A stretch of 64,000 nucleotides of DNA from SIG307 sp045596385 (GTDB lineage: Bacteria > Bacillota > Clostridia > Lachnospirales > Lachnospiraceae): positions 162,186-226,185 of the forward strand of contig JAZOCC010000007.1 of the NCBI GenBank assembly GCA_045596385.1, in the 5' to 3' direction. Below, piece by piece: positions 8,098-16,691 of the stretch; position 1 is the first letter of the stretch; the number at the start of each line of letters is the position of its first letter. Made by a program: the position numbers and the translations under genes. The notes under the pieces were generated by a model. That model was not told the origin of the DNA and made no database searches. It saw only the letters and a program-made list of their open reading frames with translations.

Positions 8098-8949
8098 ATG
8101 AAACGAGACGAAATAAATATCCGTGATCCGTTTGTGCTGGTATATGATGGGCAGTATTATTTATACGGAACCAGAGGTGCTACCTGTTGGGGAGAAGCGG
8201 ATGGATTTGATTGTTATGTGGGGACGGATTTGGAAGAGTTTGAGGGACCTTTTGAGGTATTTCATAGGCCTGAGGAGTTTGCACCCCATAAGAATTATTG
8301 GGCACCGGAGGTATATGCTTACGATGGGGCGTTTTATATGTTTGCGTCTTTTTACACGGATGGAGTGGGCCGAGGAACCCATTGCCTGAAGGCGGACAAT
8401 CCCTTGGGGCCTTTTGTGCCGTACAGTGATGGCTCGATTACGCCGAAGGAGTGGGCATCTTTGGACGGAACACTGTATGTGGATACGGATGGGACGCCGT
8501 ATATGGTATTTTGCCACGAGTGGGAAGATGCGGACGGGGACGGTACCGTATGTGCGGTGGAGCTAACGCAAGATTTAAAAGAAGCTGTGGGAAAACCGCG
8601 GCTGTTGTTTCGGGCAACGGATGCGTTACCTGCGGTAGCAGGGTTTCAACACCCGAAAAAAGGTGAGATTTATGTGACAGACGGTCCTTTTTTATTCAGG
8701 GATAAGGAAGGAAAGCTTCGGATGATTTGGTCCAGCTTTTCGGAAGGAAATCAATATTGTGTGGCTCTGGCAACTCCGGAACACGGCGAATTTAAGGATG
8801 ACTGGAAAACGGAGCGGGAGCTTTTGTTTGCAAAGGACGGCGGACACGGTATGATTTTTACGGGACTGGACGGAGAACGTTATCTGGCCCTTCATTCGCC
8901 TAATGAAACATTAAAGGAGAGACCGTTTTTCTACGTGGTGGAGTTATAA
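8098..8949 (+). CDS. glycoside hydrolase family 43-like protein (arabinofuranosidase/xylosidase type)
   Basis: A 283-residue five-bladed beta-propeller glycosidase without signal peptide, so probably cytoplasmic and acting on imported arabinoxylo-oligosaccharides. The first blade carries IRDPFVL, whose aspartate is the expected catalytic base. WAPEVY and SLDGTLYVD are typical of the fold; the latter could hold the pKa-modulating aspartate. At the usual acid position the sequence is VTDGPFLF, an aspartate where most GH43 enzymes have glutamate (EGP or EAP). The substrate is uncertain. The ATG at 8098 follows TAAGGAGAG; an upstream in-frame GTG at 8077 has no such site. It has its own promoter and lies beside the xylanases, which fits hemicellulose debranching. 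Confidence 0.8.
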   Translation: MKRDEINIRDPFVLVYDGQYYLYGTRGATCWGEADGFDCYVGTDLEEFEGPFEVFHRPEEFAPHKNYWAPEVYAYDGAFYMFASFYTDGVGRGTHCLKADNPLGPFVPYSDGSITPKEWASLDGTLYVDTDGTPYMVFCHEWEDADGDGTVCAVELTQDLKEAVGKPRLLFRATDALPAVAGFQHPKKGEIYVTDGPFLFRDKEGKLRMIWSSFSEGNQYCVALATPEHGEFKDDWKTERELLFAKDGGHGMIFTGLDGERYLALHSPNETLKERPFFYVVEL

Positions 8950-9022
8950 CGTAGATTGAAGCCGAGAGAAAAGAAACAGGGCAGTACGTCGGAAGGAAAA
9001 TGGAAAGAAGAGAGGAGAGACT

Positions 9023-9526
9023 ATGCGGGAGCAGTTAACAGAAAAAGATGTAGAGCGTATCGAGGCGGAAATCGAACACAGAAAGCTGGTGGTACGTAAA
9101 GAAGCCATCGAAGCGGTAAAGGAAGCCAGAGCCCACGGAGATCTCAGTGAGAATTTCGAATATCATGCGGCTAAAAAAGATAAAAACAAAAACGAGAGCA
9201 GGATTCGCTACCTGGAGCGGATGCTTCGGACGGCGGATATTATTTCCGAGGAGTCTGCGGCAGACGAGGTGGGACTGAATAATACGGTGACGTTGTATTT
9301 CGAAGAAGATGATGAGTGCGAGGAGTTTCGCCTGGTGACCTCTATCCGGGGCAATTCCTTAAAGAATCTCATCAGTATCGAGTCGCCTCTGGGGAAGGCC
9401 GTATACGGGAAAAAGCTGGGAGAGCGTGTGCTGGTACCGGTAGGAGACGGTGGCGGATATTATGTGGAGATTCGTGAAATAAAAAACACCGGGGATGACG
9501 GTAGCGATACCATTCGTTCTTACTAA
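9023..9526 (+). CDS. GreA/GreB-family transcript cleavage factor
   Basis: A 167-residue Gre factor: an N-terminal antiparallel coiled coil (residues 1-75) with the tip motif ARAHGDLSENFEYHAAK, whose acidic residues reach into the RNA polymerase secondary channel and stimulate cleavage of backtracked RNA, followed by a C-terminal FKBP-like domain with PLGKAVYGKKLGE. It is slightly divergent and longer than usual in the acidic middle (EEDDECEE), so it may be a second Gre paralogue rather than the housekeeping GreA. AGAGGAGAG precedes the ATG. It stands alone between the GH43 gene and degV. Confidence 0.88.
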   Translation: MREQLTEKDVERIEAEIEHRKLVVRKEAIEAVKEARAHGDLSENFEYHAAKKDKNKNESRIRYLERMLRTADIISEESAADEVGLNNTVTLYFEEDDECEEFRLVTSIRGNSLKNLISIESPLGKAVYGKKLGERVLVPVGDGGGYYVEIREIKNTGDDGSDTIRSY

Positions 9527-9576
9527 AAGCAGGAAAAGAAGTGGTGGCGAAATCTTGTAAAAATAAGCAGGTATAC

Positions 9577-9605
9577 TTGTATTTTATACTTTATTATGGT
9601 ATACT
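9577..9605 (+). promoter_or_regulatory. promoter of degV-glyA
   Basis: TTGTAT (9577-9582), 17-base spacer, TATACT (9600-9605). An overlapping alternative -10 (TATACT at 9585-9590) is also present. Confidence 0.6.
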
Positions 9606-9650
9606 GATTGAGTATGATTATTATCCCCCTGAACAATAATGGAGGTAGGA

Positions 9651-10532
9651 ATGAACGACAGTTATGTGATTGTGAGCGGTGCAACCGGCGATATGCCGCA
9701 GAGTGTCATCGAGGAATTCGGGATTCATGTAATTCCGATGGATGTCAGAGTCGGCGAGCAGGATTTTTTGTACCACCCGGATGAGAAGGAATTGTCTTGT
9801 AAGGAGTTTTATACAAAGTTAAGTGCGGGAGAAGAGTCTGTCACCAGTCAGATTACCCCGATTGTTTTTAAAGAAGTGTTTGAATCGTATCTGAAGGCAG
9901 GAAAGGATGTACTTTACATTGCCTTTTCCTCGGGACTTAGCGGAACTTACAATTCTGCCTGTCTGATTGCGGAAGACCTTAAGGAGCAGTATCCGGAGCG
10001 CAAGCTTGTCTGCATCGATTCCTTGTGTGCTTCCATAGGAGAAGGTTTCCTGGTGTATCTGGCGGGAATGCTTCGGAAGGAAGGAAAGTCCTTCGAGGAG
10101 GTTGTGGACTTTGTGACAGAGAACCGGACGAAGGTTTGTCATTGGTTTTCCGTAGATGATTTGCTGCATTTAAAACGAGGCGGACGTCTGAGCGGCTTTG
10201 AGGCAGCGGTAGGTACTGCGCTTAAGATTAAGCCGGTGCTTTCGGTAGACCCGGAAGGTAAGCTTACCGTGGTGGCAAAGGTGCGCGGCACCAAAAAAGG
10301 TATGGACTACCTGAAGGAACGTCTGGTAAGCGACGGTATTGATACGGCGAATCAGACGGTAATGGTAGGACATGCGGATGCGCCGGAGATTGCGGAGCAG
10401 TTAAAGGAACAGCTATTGGCAGAAGGTCTTGTCAAAGACGTTATTATCAGCAATGTGGGACCGATTATCGGAACCCATGTAGGAAGCGGAATGTTCGCAC
10501 TGGTATTTCTTGGTGAGAATTATAAATTTTAA
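9651..10532 (+). CDS. DegV family fatty-acid-binding protein
   Basis: A 293-residue DegV-fold protein. Family members bind one fatty acid between two domains and, as FakB, present it to the kinase FakA for phosphorylation and entry into phospholipid synthesis. Visible motifs are the N-terminal SGATGDMP, VTSQITP with the conserved TSQ, the AFSSGLSGTYNSA loop, and HVGSGMFAL near the C-terminus. The usual EGDxxP near the start is replaced here by GATGDMP. GGAGG at 9641-9645 sits 5 bases before the ATG at 9651, so that start is preferred over 9639. glyA follows after 24 bases. The exact lipid is unknown. Confidence 0.88.
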   Translation: MNDSYVIVSGATGDMPQSVIEEFGIHVIPMDVRVGEQDFLYHPDEKELSCKEFYTKLSAGEESVTSQITPIVFKEVFESYLKAGKDVLYIAFSSGLSGTYNSACLIAEDLKEQYPERKLVCIDSLCASIGEGFLVYLAGMLRKEGKSFEEVVDFVTENRTKVCHWFSVDDLLHLKRGGRLSGFEAAVGTALKIKPVLSVDPEGKLTVVAKVRGTKKGMDYLKERLVSDGIDTANQTVMVGHADAPEIAEQLKEQLLAEGLVKDVIISNVGPIIGTHVGSGMFALVFLGENYKF

Positions 10533-10556
10533 ATAAACGAAAGGGAAGGACAAGTT

Positions 10557-11795
10557 ATGTATTCTTTTGAAGAAGTAATGAGAGCCGATGCGGATGTAGC
10601 AAAGGCAATGGACTTAGAACTCGGCCGTCAGAGAAAAAATATCGAGCTGATTGCATCCGAGAACTTTGTCAGCAAGGCTGTTATGGCAGCAATGGGTAGC
10701 CCGTTAACCAACAAGTATGCGGAAGGTTATCCGGGAAAGCGTTACTACGGCGGATGTGAGTGCGTAGATATCGTTGAGAATTTAGCAATCGAGCGTGCAA
10801 AGGAACTTTACGGATGTACTTACGCAAACGTACAGCCGCATTCCGGTGCACAGGCAAATATGGCAGTGTTCTTCGCACTGCTTAAGCCGGGCGATACCGT
10901 CCTCGGTATGAACCTTGCCCACGGCGGTCACCTTTCACACGGGAGCCCTGTTAACTTCTCCGGTTCCTACTTCAACATCGTACCGTACGGTGTAAATGAT
11001 GACGGTTTCATTGATTATGATGAAGTACTTCGTATTGCAAAGGAAGCTAAGCCGAAGATGATTATCGCAGGTGCTTCCGCGTACGCAAGAAAGATTGATT
11101 TCAAGAGATTCCGTGAAATTGCGGATGAGGTTGGCGCATATTTGATGGTAGATATGGCACACATCGCAGGCTTGATTGCCGGCGGTGTACACGAGAGCCC
11201 GATTCCGTACGCTCACGTAACCACCACCACTACCCACAAGACCTTACGCGGACCGCGCGGCGGTATGATTCTTTCTTCCGCAGAGTTTGCAGAAGAGCAT
11301 AAGTTAAATAAGTGTGTATTCCCGGGTATCCAGGGCGGACCGCTGATGCACGTAATCGCTGCAAAGGCTGTTTGCTTCAAGGAAGCATTGTCTCCGGAGT
11401 TTAAGGTATACGCACAGAATATCGTTACCAACGCACAGGCATTGGCAAAGGGCTTGCTGGCAGAAGGCTTCAACCTTGTATCCGGCGGTACCGATAACCA
11501 CTTGATGTTAGTAGACCTTCAGAGTAAGAATGTAACCGGTAAGGAAGCAGAGAAGCTTCTTGATGCAGTAAACATTACCTGTAACAAGAACTCCATTCCG
11601 AACGATCCGGCATCTCCGTTCGTTACCAGCGGTATCCGTCTCGGTACGGCGGCAGCTACCACCCGCGGCTTAAATGCTGAGGATATGGCTCAGGTAGCAA
11701 AGGCAATTGCTCTGACCATCGATAAGAAGGAAGCTACCGACGAGGCAAGAGCCATCGTTGAGGCAATTACGAAGAAGTATCCGATGTACGAGTAG
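10557..11795 (+). CDS. glyA: serine hydroxymethyltransferase
   Basis: A 412-residue PLP enzyme that interconverts serine and glycine while loading tetrahydrofolate with a one-carbon unit; cytoplasmic and homodimeric or tetrameric. The N-terminal LIASENFVS and NKYAEGYPGKRYYGG segments form the active-site entrance. The PLP lysine is in TTTTHKTLRGPRGG (about residue 227), and VDMAHIAGL carries the PLP-ring aspartate. Length and all motifs match the family. Codon use is strongly biased (GAC, AAG, GGT), fitting high expression. It is the second gene of a degV-glyA unit. Confidence 0.97.
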   Translation: MYSFEEVMRADADVAKAMDLELGRQRKNIELIASENFVSKAVMAAMGSPLTNKYAEGYPGKRYYGGCECVDIVENLAIERAKELYGCTYANVQPHSGAQANMAVFFALLKPGDTVLGMNLAHGGHLSHGSPVNFSGSYFNIVPYGVNDDGFIDYDEVLRIAKEAKPKMIIAGASAYARKIDFKRFREIADEVGAYLMVDMAHIAGLIAGGVHESPIPYAHVTTTTTHKTLRGPRGGMILSSAEFAEEHKLNKCVFPGIQGGPLMHVIAAKAVCFKEALSPEFKVYAQNIVTNAQALAKGLLAEGFNLVSGGTDNHLMLVDLQSKNVTGKEAEKLLDAVNITCNKNSIPNDPASPFVTSGIRLGTAAATTRGLNAEDMAQVAKAIALTIDKKEATDEARAIVEAITKKYPMYE

Positions 11796-11865
11796 TACGT
11801 TGTATAGATGAGCGCTATAATGCGAAAGAAAAGGGAACCCCGCATGACGGGAGGAAGGAGTTAGT

Positions 11866-13299
11866 ATGGGATTAATTAATGCAGCAAAGAATGCGGTTCA
11901 GGATGTGTTTGCGGATACCTGGCGCGAGTATTTCTACTGTGAGCGTATGGATGATGACACCTTAATGGTGAAGGGTGAAAAGAAGATTTCCGGCAAGTCC
12001 TCCAATAAGAAGGGCACGGATAACATCATTTCCAACGGTTCCATTATTGCCGTAAACGAAGGTCAGTGTATGTTAATTATCGATCAGGGCGGTATTGCCG
12101 AGGTATGTGCCGAGGCAGGCGAATACATTTACGACAGTTCCACTGAGCCGAGTATTTTCTACGGTAATTTGGGAGAAAGCCTGAAGAATTCCTTTAAGTC
12201 CCTCGGAAGACGTATTTCTTTCGGTGGTGATGTAGCAAAGGACCAGAGAGTTTATTTTGTAAATATCCGTGAGATTTTCAATAATAAATTCGGAACCCAG
12301 CAGCCGATTCAGTATCGTTTTTATCCGGATGCTACCGCGAAGGTACCGAAGACCTTGCGTATCCGTTGTAACGGAGAGTTCTCTTTCCGCATTAAGGACC
12401 CTATTATTTTCTATAAGAATGTAGCAAATAATGTTTCCGATGCATATGAGAAGTCCGAGATTTTCAGTTTCCTGCGCTCCAGTATGGTAACTGCATTGCA
12501 GCCGGCTTTTGGAAGTCTGGCAAAGCAGGGCTATCATTACGGCGACTTAATTAATGCCAGTGTTCAATTAGGCAATGAAATTAAGGCTGCATTACAGGAA
12601 GAATGGTATGAGAAGCGCGGTTTTGAGTTTAGTACGATTAATGTGCAGTCTACGTCCTTGCCTCCGGAAGATCAGGAGTGGCTTGACCAGTATGAGGAAG
12701 ATAAGCTGTATTCCGGTGACCAGGATATGAACCGTAGAGACCTGATGAAAGATATGATCGGTGCAATGGATAGTGCAGCCAGCAACGAGAAAGGCTCATT
12801 TAACGGAATCTACGGTCTTGGTATGATGACCAATGCCATGAACCAGATGGGCATGGGGCCGGCGGCTATGATGGGCGGAATGCAGAACGGTAATATGCAG
12901 AATAATATGATGCAGAACAACGGTATGCAGAATAACATGATGCCGAACAATGGTATGGTGCCGAATAACGGAATGGTTGGTGTAGCGGTTCAGACTCCGC
13001 AGGCAGCTCCGGCATCTCAGACTCCGGCAGCAGACAGTTGGACTTGTACCTGTGGTGCGGTTTGTACCGGTAAGTTCTGTACCGAGTGCGGAACTCCGAA
13101 GCCGATGGAAGGCGTTTGGACCTGTACTTGCGGTGCGGTGAATAAGGGCAAGTTCTGTTCCGAGTGCGGCGCGAAGAAGCCGGCAGGTGCTCCGTTATAT
13201 CGTTGCGATAAGTGCGGTTGGGAGCCGGAAGATCCGAAGAACCCGCCGAAGTTCTGTCCGGAATGCGGTGACCCGTTCACGGATGGTGACATTCAGTAA
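11866..13299 (+). CDS. SPFH-domain protein with C-terminal zinc ribbons (YdjI-like)
   Basis: A 477-residue protein with an SPFH/band-7-like domain (about residues 1-290) of the type once called virion core protein, with no clear membrane helix. A low-complexity Met/Asn/Gly segment (about residues 320-370) of repeated MQNN-like units follows, then three zinc-ribbon modules: two copies of WTCTCGAVxxGKFCxECG and a final YRCDKCGWEP with FCPECGD. The relative YdjI of Bacillus sits with other zinc-ribbon membrane proteins and PspA in a membrane-stress locus. Two zinc-ribbon proteins follow here, which supports a similar complex. GGAGGAAGGAG precedes the ATG. The biochemical function is unknown. Confidence 0.85.
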   Translation: MGLINAAKNAVQDVFADTWREYFYCERMDDDTLMVKGEKKISGKSSNKKGTDNIISNGSIIAVNEGQCMLIIDQGGIAEVCAEAGEYIYDSSTEPSIFYGNLGESLKNSFKSLGRRISFGGDVAKDQRVYFVNIREIFNNKFGTQQPIQYRFYPDATAKVPKTLRIRCNGEFSFRIKDPIIFYKNVANNVSDAYEKSEIFSFLRSSMVTALQPAFGSLAKQGYHYGDLINASVQLGNEIKAALQEEWYEKRGFEFSTINVQSTSLPPEDQEWLDQYEEDKLYSGDQDMNRRDLMKDMIGAMDSAASNEKGSFNGIYGLGMMTNAMNQMGMGPAAMMGGMQNGNMQNNMMQNNGMQNNMMPNNGMVPNNGMVGVAVQTPQAAPASQTPAADSWTCTCGAVCTGKFCTECGTPKPMEGVWTCTCGAVNKGKFCSECGAKKPAGAPLYRCDKCGWEPEDPKNPPKFCPECGDPFTDGDIQ

Positions 13300-13398
13300 T
13301 AAGTGATGCGTTCAGGCGGTACAGGTGCGTTTGCATCTGTGCCGCTTGCCGATATCAGGGAGATTACAAAAGTATATAGCAAAGAGGGAGACAAAAGA

Positions 13399-14511
13399 AT
13401 GGCAGAGCAGGAAACACAGGAATACATAGAACCTGTGATTGTAGATACAAAAAAGGAAACCGACCGGAAATGTCCGCAGTGCGGTGGCGTCATGGATTTT
13501 GATCCGAGAGAGGGCAAGCTTCATTGCCCGTATTGCGACTATCTGGAAGAGATTTTGCCGGACAACGAAGAGGAAACCGCTGCAGAGGAGCAGGACTTTG
13601 AAACGGCGGAGCAGACCGGCAATTGTGACTGGGGCGTAGAAAAAAAGACGGTGCTTTGTAAGGCCTGTGGCGGTGAAATGGTGTATGATGCACTGGAAAT
13701 TGCCGGAGAGTGCCCGTACTGCGGTTCCAATCAGGTTATGGAGGCGCAGGCAGAAAATACGCTGGCACCGGGCGGTGTTTGTGTATTTAAGTTGGATGCA
13801 AAGCAGGCGGCAGAGAAGTTTAAAGCTTGGATTAAGAAGCGCTGGTTTTGTCCGAAGGAAGCAAAGGAGACCGCAAAGCCGAAGGATTTTAAGGGCGTGT
13901 ATTTGCCGTACTGGACCTTTGATACCCAGACCACCACGAAGTATTCCGGTGAGTACGGAATTCGTAAGCAAAAGCGTAATTCCAAGGGAGAAACCGTAAC
14001 GGTAACGGACTGGTACAGATGTAGCGGTACCTATCAGGAGTTTATCGATGACCAGGCAGTGTGCGGAAGTACCAGACACGAGAACGGACTGTTAAACGGA
14101 ATTCTGCCGTTTAATACCGCAGACAATAAGACCTATAAGCCGGAATACGTGGCAGGTTTCGCATCGGAACGCTACTCTGTGGGGTTAAAGGATGCCTGGA
14201 AAACGGCCAAGGGTAGAATTATCAGTCGGTTAAACAGTAACATCAGAAGGAAGATTATGATGGACCATCAGGCGGACGATGTGCGTTCTTTGCAGATAGA
14301 TCCTTCTTTTTCGGATATCAAGTATAAATATCTGCTTCTTCCGGTATGGATGGCGAGTTTTAAGTTTAACGGAAAAGTGTATCGTTTTATGGTAAACGGA
14401 CAGACCGGAAGAGTATCCGGAAAGATTCCGATTTCGCCGGCAAAGGTGGCAATTACGGTGGTGGGTGTCATTGCGGCACTTGGTCTGTTGTGGTTTATCG
14501 CAAACTTATAA
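13399..14511 (+). CDS. TFIIB-type zinc-ribbon membrane protein (YdjG-like)
   Basis: A 370-residue protein with two N-terminal zinc ribbons (CPQCGGVMDFD with CPYCDY, then CKACGGEM with CPYCGS), a central domain with the conserved LPYWTFDTQTTTKYSGEYG block, and a single C-terminal transmembrane helix (about residues 345-368). It most likely faces the cytoplasm, anchored by its tail. The ATG at 13399 is chosen over 13303 because GAGGGAG is close upstream and the zinc ribbon then begins near residue 20. It follows the SPFH gene by 99 bases and precedes a paralogue; together they resemble the ydjG-ydjI context. Function unknown. Confidence 0.8.
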   Translation: MAEQETQEYIEPVIVDTKKETDRKCPQCGGVMDFDPREGKLHCPYCDYLEEILPDNEEETAAEEQDFETAEQTGNCDWGVEKKTVLCKACGGEMVYDALEIAGECPYCGSNQVMEAQAENTLAPGGVCVFKLDAKQAAEKFKAWIKKRWFCPKEAKETAKPKDFKGVYLPYWTFDTQTTTKYSGEYGIRKQKRNSKGETVTVTDWYRCSGTYQEFIDDQAVCGSTRHENGLLNGILPFNTADNKTYKPEYVAGFASERYSVGLKDAWKTAKGRIISRLNSNIRRKIMMDHQADDVRSLQIDPSFSDIKYKYLLLPVWMASFKFNGKVYRFMVNGQTGRVSGKIPISPAKVAITVVGVIAALGLLWFIANL

Positions 14512-14518
14512 AGAGGAA

Positions 14519-14552
14519 GAAGGGGTGCTCTCGGATGAGGCCCCTTTCTTTT
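14519..14552 (+). terminator. hairpin between the two zinc-ribbon genes
   Basis: AGGGG (14521-14525) pairs with CCCCT (14541-14545), with an inner CTC/GAG pairing, followed by TTCTTTT. It probably reduces read-through into the second paralogue. Confidence 0.6.
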
Positions 14553-14577
14553 GAAGGATGAGGAGGAATTACTAAGG

Positions 14578-15681
14578 ATGGAGCAAGAGACAAACGAAAT
14601 GAGAGGCTATGGAGAACTGCCAACCGTAGAGATAAAAACGGATTCGGGAAGGAAATGTCCACGGTGTCGCGGTTTTATGGAGTTTGATCCGAAGGAAGGA
14701 AAACTTCGTTGCCTGAGTTGTGACTATGTAGAGGCGGTTTTATCCCGAAATGAAGAGGAAACAAATGCAGAGGAACTGGATTTTATCTATGCAGAGAGGG
14801 AAGGAAATCATGATTGGGGCGTAGAGAAAAAGACAGTGCGTTGCGAAAACTGCGGCATAGAAATGATTTATGACAAGGCGGATCCTTTAGAAGAATGTTT
14901 GTATTGCGGGTCCGGCCGGATAACGGAAGTACAGACGGAGGATATTCTGGCTCCGGGAGGTGTCTGTGTATTTGAGTTGGACGCGAGGCAGGCGGCGGAG
15001 CGGTTTGAAACATGGATTCGGAAACGATGGTTTTGCCGAAAGGAACTGAAAGGGGACGTACAGCCAAAGAATCTTAAGGGAATCTATGTGCCGTGCTGGA
15101 CCTTTGATACCCATACCCATACTACCTATGATGCAGATTACGGAGTAAATTATCCGAGGAAGGGTGTAATGGTGATGGAGTGGGATGGGTGCTGCGGTGA
15201 GTACAAAGAATTTATTGATGATCAGGTAGTAGACGGGAGCACTCGTCACAAACTGGATTTCCCGGATATAGCCGGGGCGTTTCATACAGCAGATAATAAG
15301 GCCTACCGGCAGGAATATCTGGCAGGGTTTGCAGTGGAGCGTTATTCCGTAGACTTAAAAGATGCCTGGGAGAACGCGAAGGAGTCGATTTTTGCACGAT
15401 TACGGAGGCACGTTACAAATAAAATCCTGGCGGTGTATCATGCAGATGACGTAAAGGATTTAAATATAACGACAGTCTATGACAGAATTCAATATAAGCA
15501 TCTGTTACTTCCGGTATGGGTGATATGCTTTCATGTGAAGGGGAAGTTGTATCGCTTTACGGTGAACGGGCAAAACGGAAGTGTTTCCGGTAAGGTTCCG
15601 CTTTCTGCCGGAAAGATAGCTTCCGTTGTCCTCGGTGGGCTTGCGGTATTAGGTTGCCTTTGCTTTTTCTTATGCAGATAA
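14578..15681 (+). CDS. TFIIB-type zinc-ribbon membrane protein (paralogue)
   Basis: A 367-residue paralogue of the preceding protein with the same order: ribbon 1 (CPRCRGFMEFD, CLSCDY), ribbon 2 (CENCGIEM, CLYCGS), the VPCWTFDTHTHTTYDADYG central block and a C-terminal membrane helix (about residues 340-365). The central region has diverged more than the ribbons. AGGAGG lies at 14561-14566, 11 bases before the ATG at 14578, while a TTG at 14551 has no such site. Tandem duplication suggests the two may form a hetero-oligomer with the SPFH protein; that is inference. Confidence 0.8.
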   Translation: MEQETNEMRGYGELPTVEIKTDSGRKCPRCRGFMEFDPKEGKLRCLSCDYVEAVLSRNEEETNAEELDFIYAEREGNHDWGVEKKTVRCENCGIEMIYDKADPLEECLYCGSGRITEVQTEDILAPGGVCVFELDARQAAERFETWIRKRWFCRKELKGDVQPKNLKGIYVPCWTFDTHTHTTYDADYGVNYPRKGVMVMEWDGCCGEYKEFIDDQVVDGSTRHKLDFPDIAGAFHTADNKAYRQEYLAGFAVERYSVDLKDAWENAKESIFARLRRHVTNKILAVYHADDVKDLNITTVYDRIQYKHLLLPVWVICFHVKGKLYRFTVNGQNGSVSGKVPLSAGKIASVVLGGLAVLGCLCFFLCR

Positions 15682-15683
15682 AA

Positions 15684-15709
15684 GAATCCGCAGCATAAAC
15701 TGCGGATTC
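15684..15709. terminator. bidirectional terminator hairpin
   Basis: GAATCCGCAG (15684-15693) and CTGCGGATTC (15700-15709) form a perfect 10-bp stem between two convergent genes. Confidence 0.7.
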
Positions 15710-15722
15710 GGGCGGTGCTTCT

Positions 15723-16403
15723 TTATTCTTCGGTCATTTGTTTGATACGGTTGAAGGTACTTTTAACTGCCGGAATGCAGAGAATGATTACCGTAACTAC
15801 ACCTTCGATTAAGATGTAAGAGTAGTTGTACACAATCGGATAGATGGCGGACAGGGATTTCGGGAAGTTGTCCGGCATGTAGTCCATCCAGTACAGATAA
15901 CCGCCCAGGGAGTGGAAAGCGCCCCGAAGGAAGATGCCCAGAAGGTATCCTTTGATGAGGCCGTTTTTCTTTCCGGCAAATACGCCGGCAAAGCCCAGTG
16001 CGGTGAAGGCAAAGAAGTAATCACAGCACACCTGAAGCGGAGTCAGTATGTAGGTACCGCCGCCCTGCAGAAATTGCAGGATGCTGTAAGTGAAAGCTAC
16101 GGTGAGTCCGGTGCGCAGACCGTACCAGTAGCCGATTAAACAAATAAACAGCATACTGAATAAAGTGACGGAACCGCCCCACGGAAGCTTATAAGGCTGT
16201 AAGTAAGACAAGATAAAGGCAAGTGCCAGACATACTGCGGAGAAGACCAGCTTTTTTGCCTTCCAGTGTGGTTTGGCACTTTCTTTTTGTTTGGAAAAAA
16301 GAGTGGCCAGTACTACAATTAACAAAACGACAACCGCGCAGGCGACGTACCCGGCAGTAGTGAGGGCGGCGTATCCGTCCTCTTTAAACTGTTCGATAAA
16401 CAT
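15723..16403 (-). CDS. thiT: thiamine ECF transporter S component ThiT
   Basis: A 226-residue membrane protein with about six hydrophobic segments, matching ThiT, the substrate-binding S component of energy-coupling-factor transporters. It pairs with the shared EcfT and EcfA/A' ATPases encoded elsewhere and imports thiamine. Recognisable parts are the first core helix with LVFSAVCLALAFILSYL, the LYWMDYMP region and the conserved YNYSYILIEG. It has an extra hydrophobic N-terminal segment ahead of the ThiT core. The start ATG (16401-16403) has AAGGAGG upstream, and a TPP riboswitch covers the leader, which confirms the substrate assignment. Confidence 0.93.
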   Translation of the reverse strand: MFIEQFKEDGYAALTTAGYVACAVVVLLIVVLATLFSKQKESAKPHWKAKKLVFSAVCLALAFILSYLQPYKLPWGGSVTLFSMLFICLIGYWYGLRTGLTVAFTYSILQFLQGGGTYILTPLQVCCDYFFAFTALGFAGVFAGKKNGLIKGYLLGIFLRGAFHSLGGYLYWMDYMPDNFPKSLSAIYPIVYNYSYILIEGVVTVIILCIPAVKSTFNRIKQMTEE

Positions 16404-16431
16404 AAAAAATCCTCCTTGCAAACTGCTTAGG

Positions 16432-16542
16432 AGGGGCCGTGAATAACCATAAAAAATGGTCTGCTTCCTTACGCCGGAATTATCCGGATCAAGTTATGAG
16501 GGTCGGTAGCAAGGCACTACCTCTCAGCATGGGCTCCCCTAG
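16432..16542 (-). promoter_or_regulatory. TPP (thi-box) riboswitch
   Basis: Read on the minus strand, the leader contains GGGGAGCCC, then GCTGAGAGG, CGACCCTC, then TTGATCCGGATAATTCCGG followed by CGTAAGGAAGCA, and closes with GGCCCCTCC pairing back to the first segment. These are the conserved TPP-binding elements in the right order. The ribosome binding site of thiT follows within about 20 bases, and no clear U-run terminator is seen, so ligand binding probably blocks translation initiation. Confidence 0.95.
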
Positions 16543-16637
16543 CAAAATATATTATTTTACAAAAGCAAGTATAACGGTTGGGTTTTTGTTTGTCAATAGG
16601 GAATTCGCTTGGCGCGAAACGGATGCGGAAAGTATTA

Positions 16638-16666
16638 TTGTTTTTCTGACACGGTTATGATAAAAT
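16638..16666 (+). promoter_or_regulatory. promoter of the amidase gene
   Basis: TTGTTT (16638-16643), 17-base spacer, TAAAAT (16661-16666), 26 bases before the start codon. Confidence 0.65.
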
Positions 16667-16691
16667 ATAAAGATAGTGTTGGAGGGTTCAT

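Noticed and set aside
13312..14079. Minus-strand frame of 255 codons opposite the zinc-ribbon gene
   Set aside because: No homology features or binding site; the plus strand carries a clear zinc-ribbon protein in the same place.
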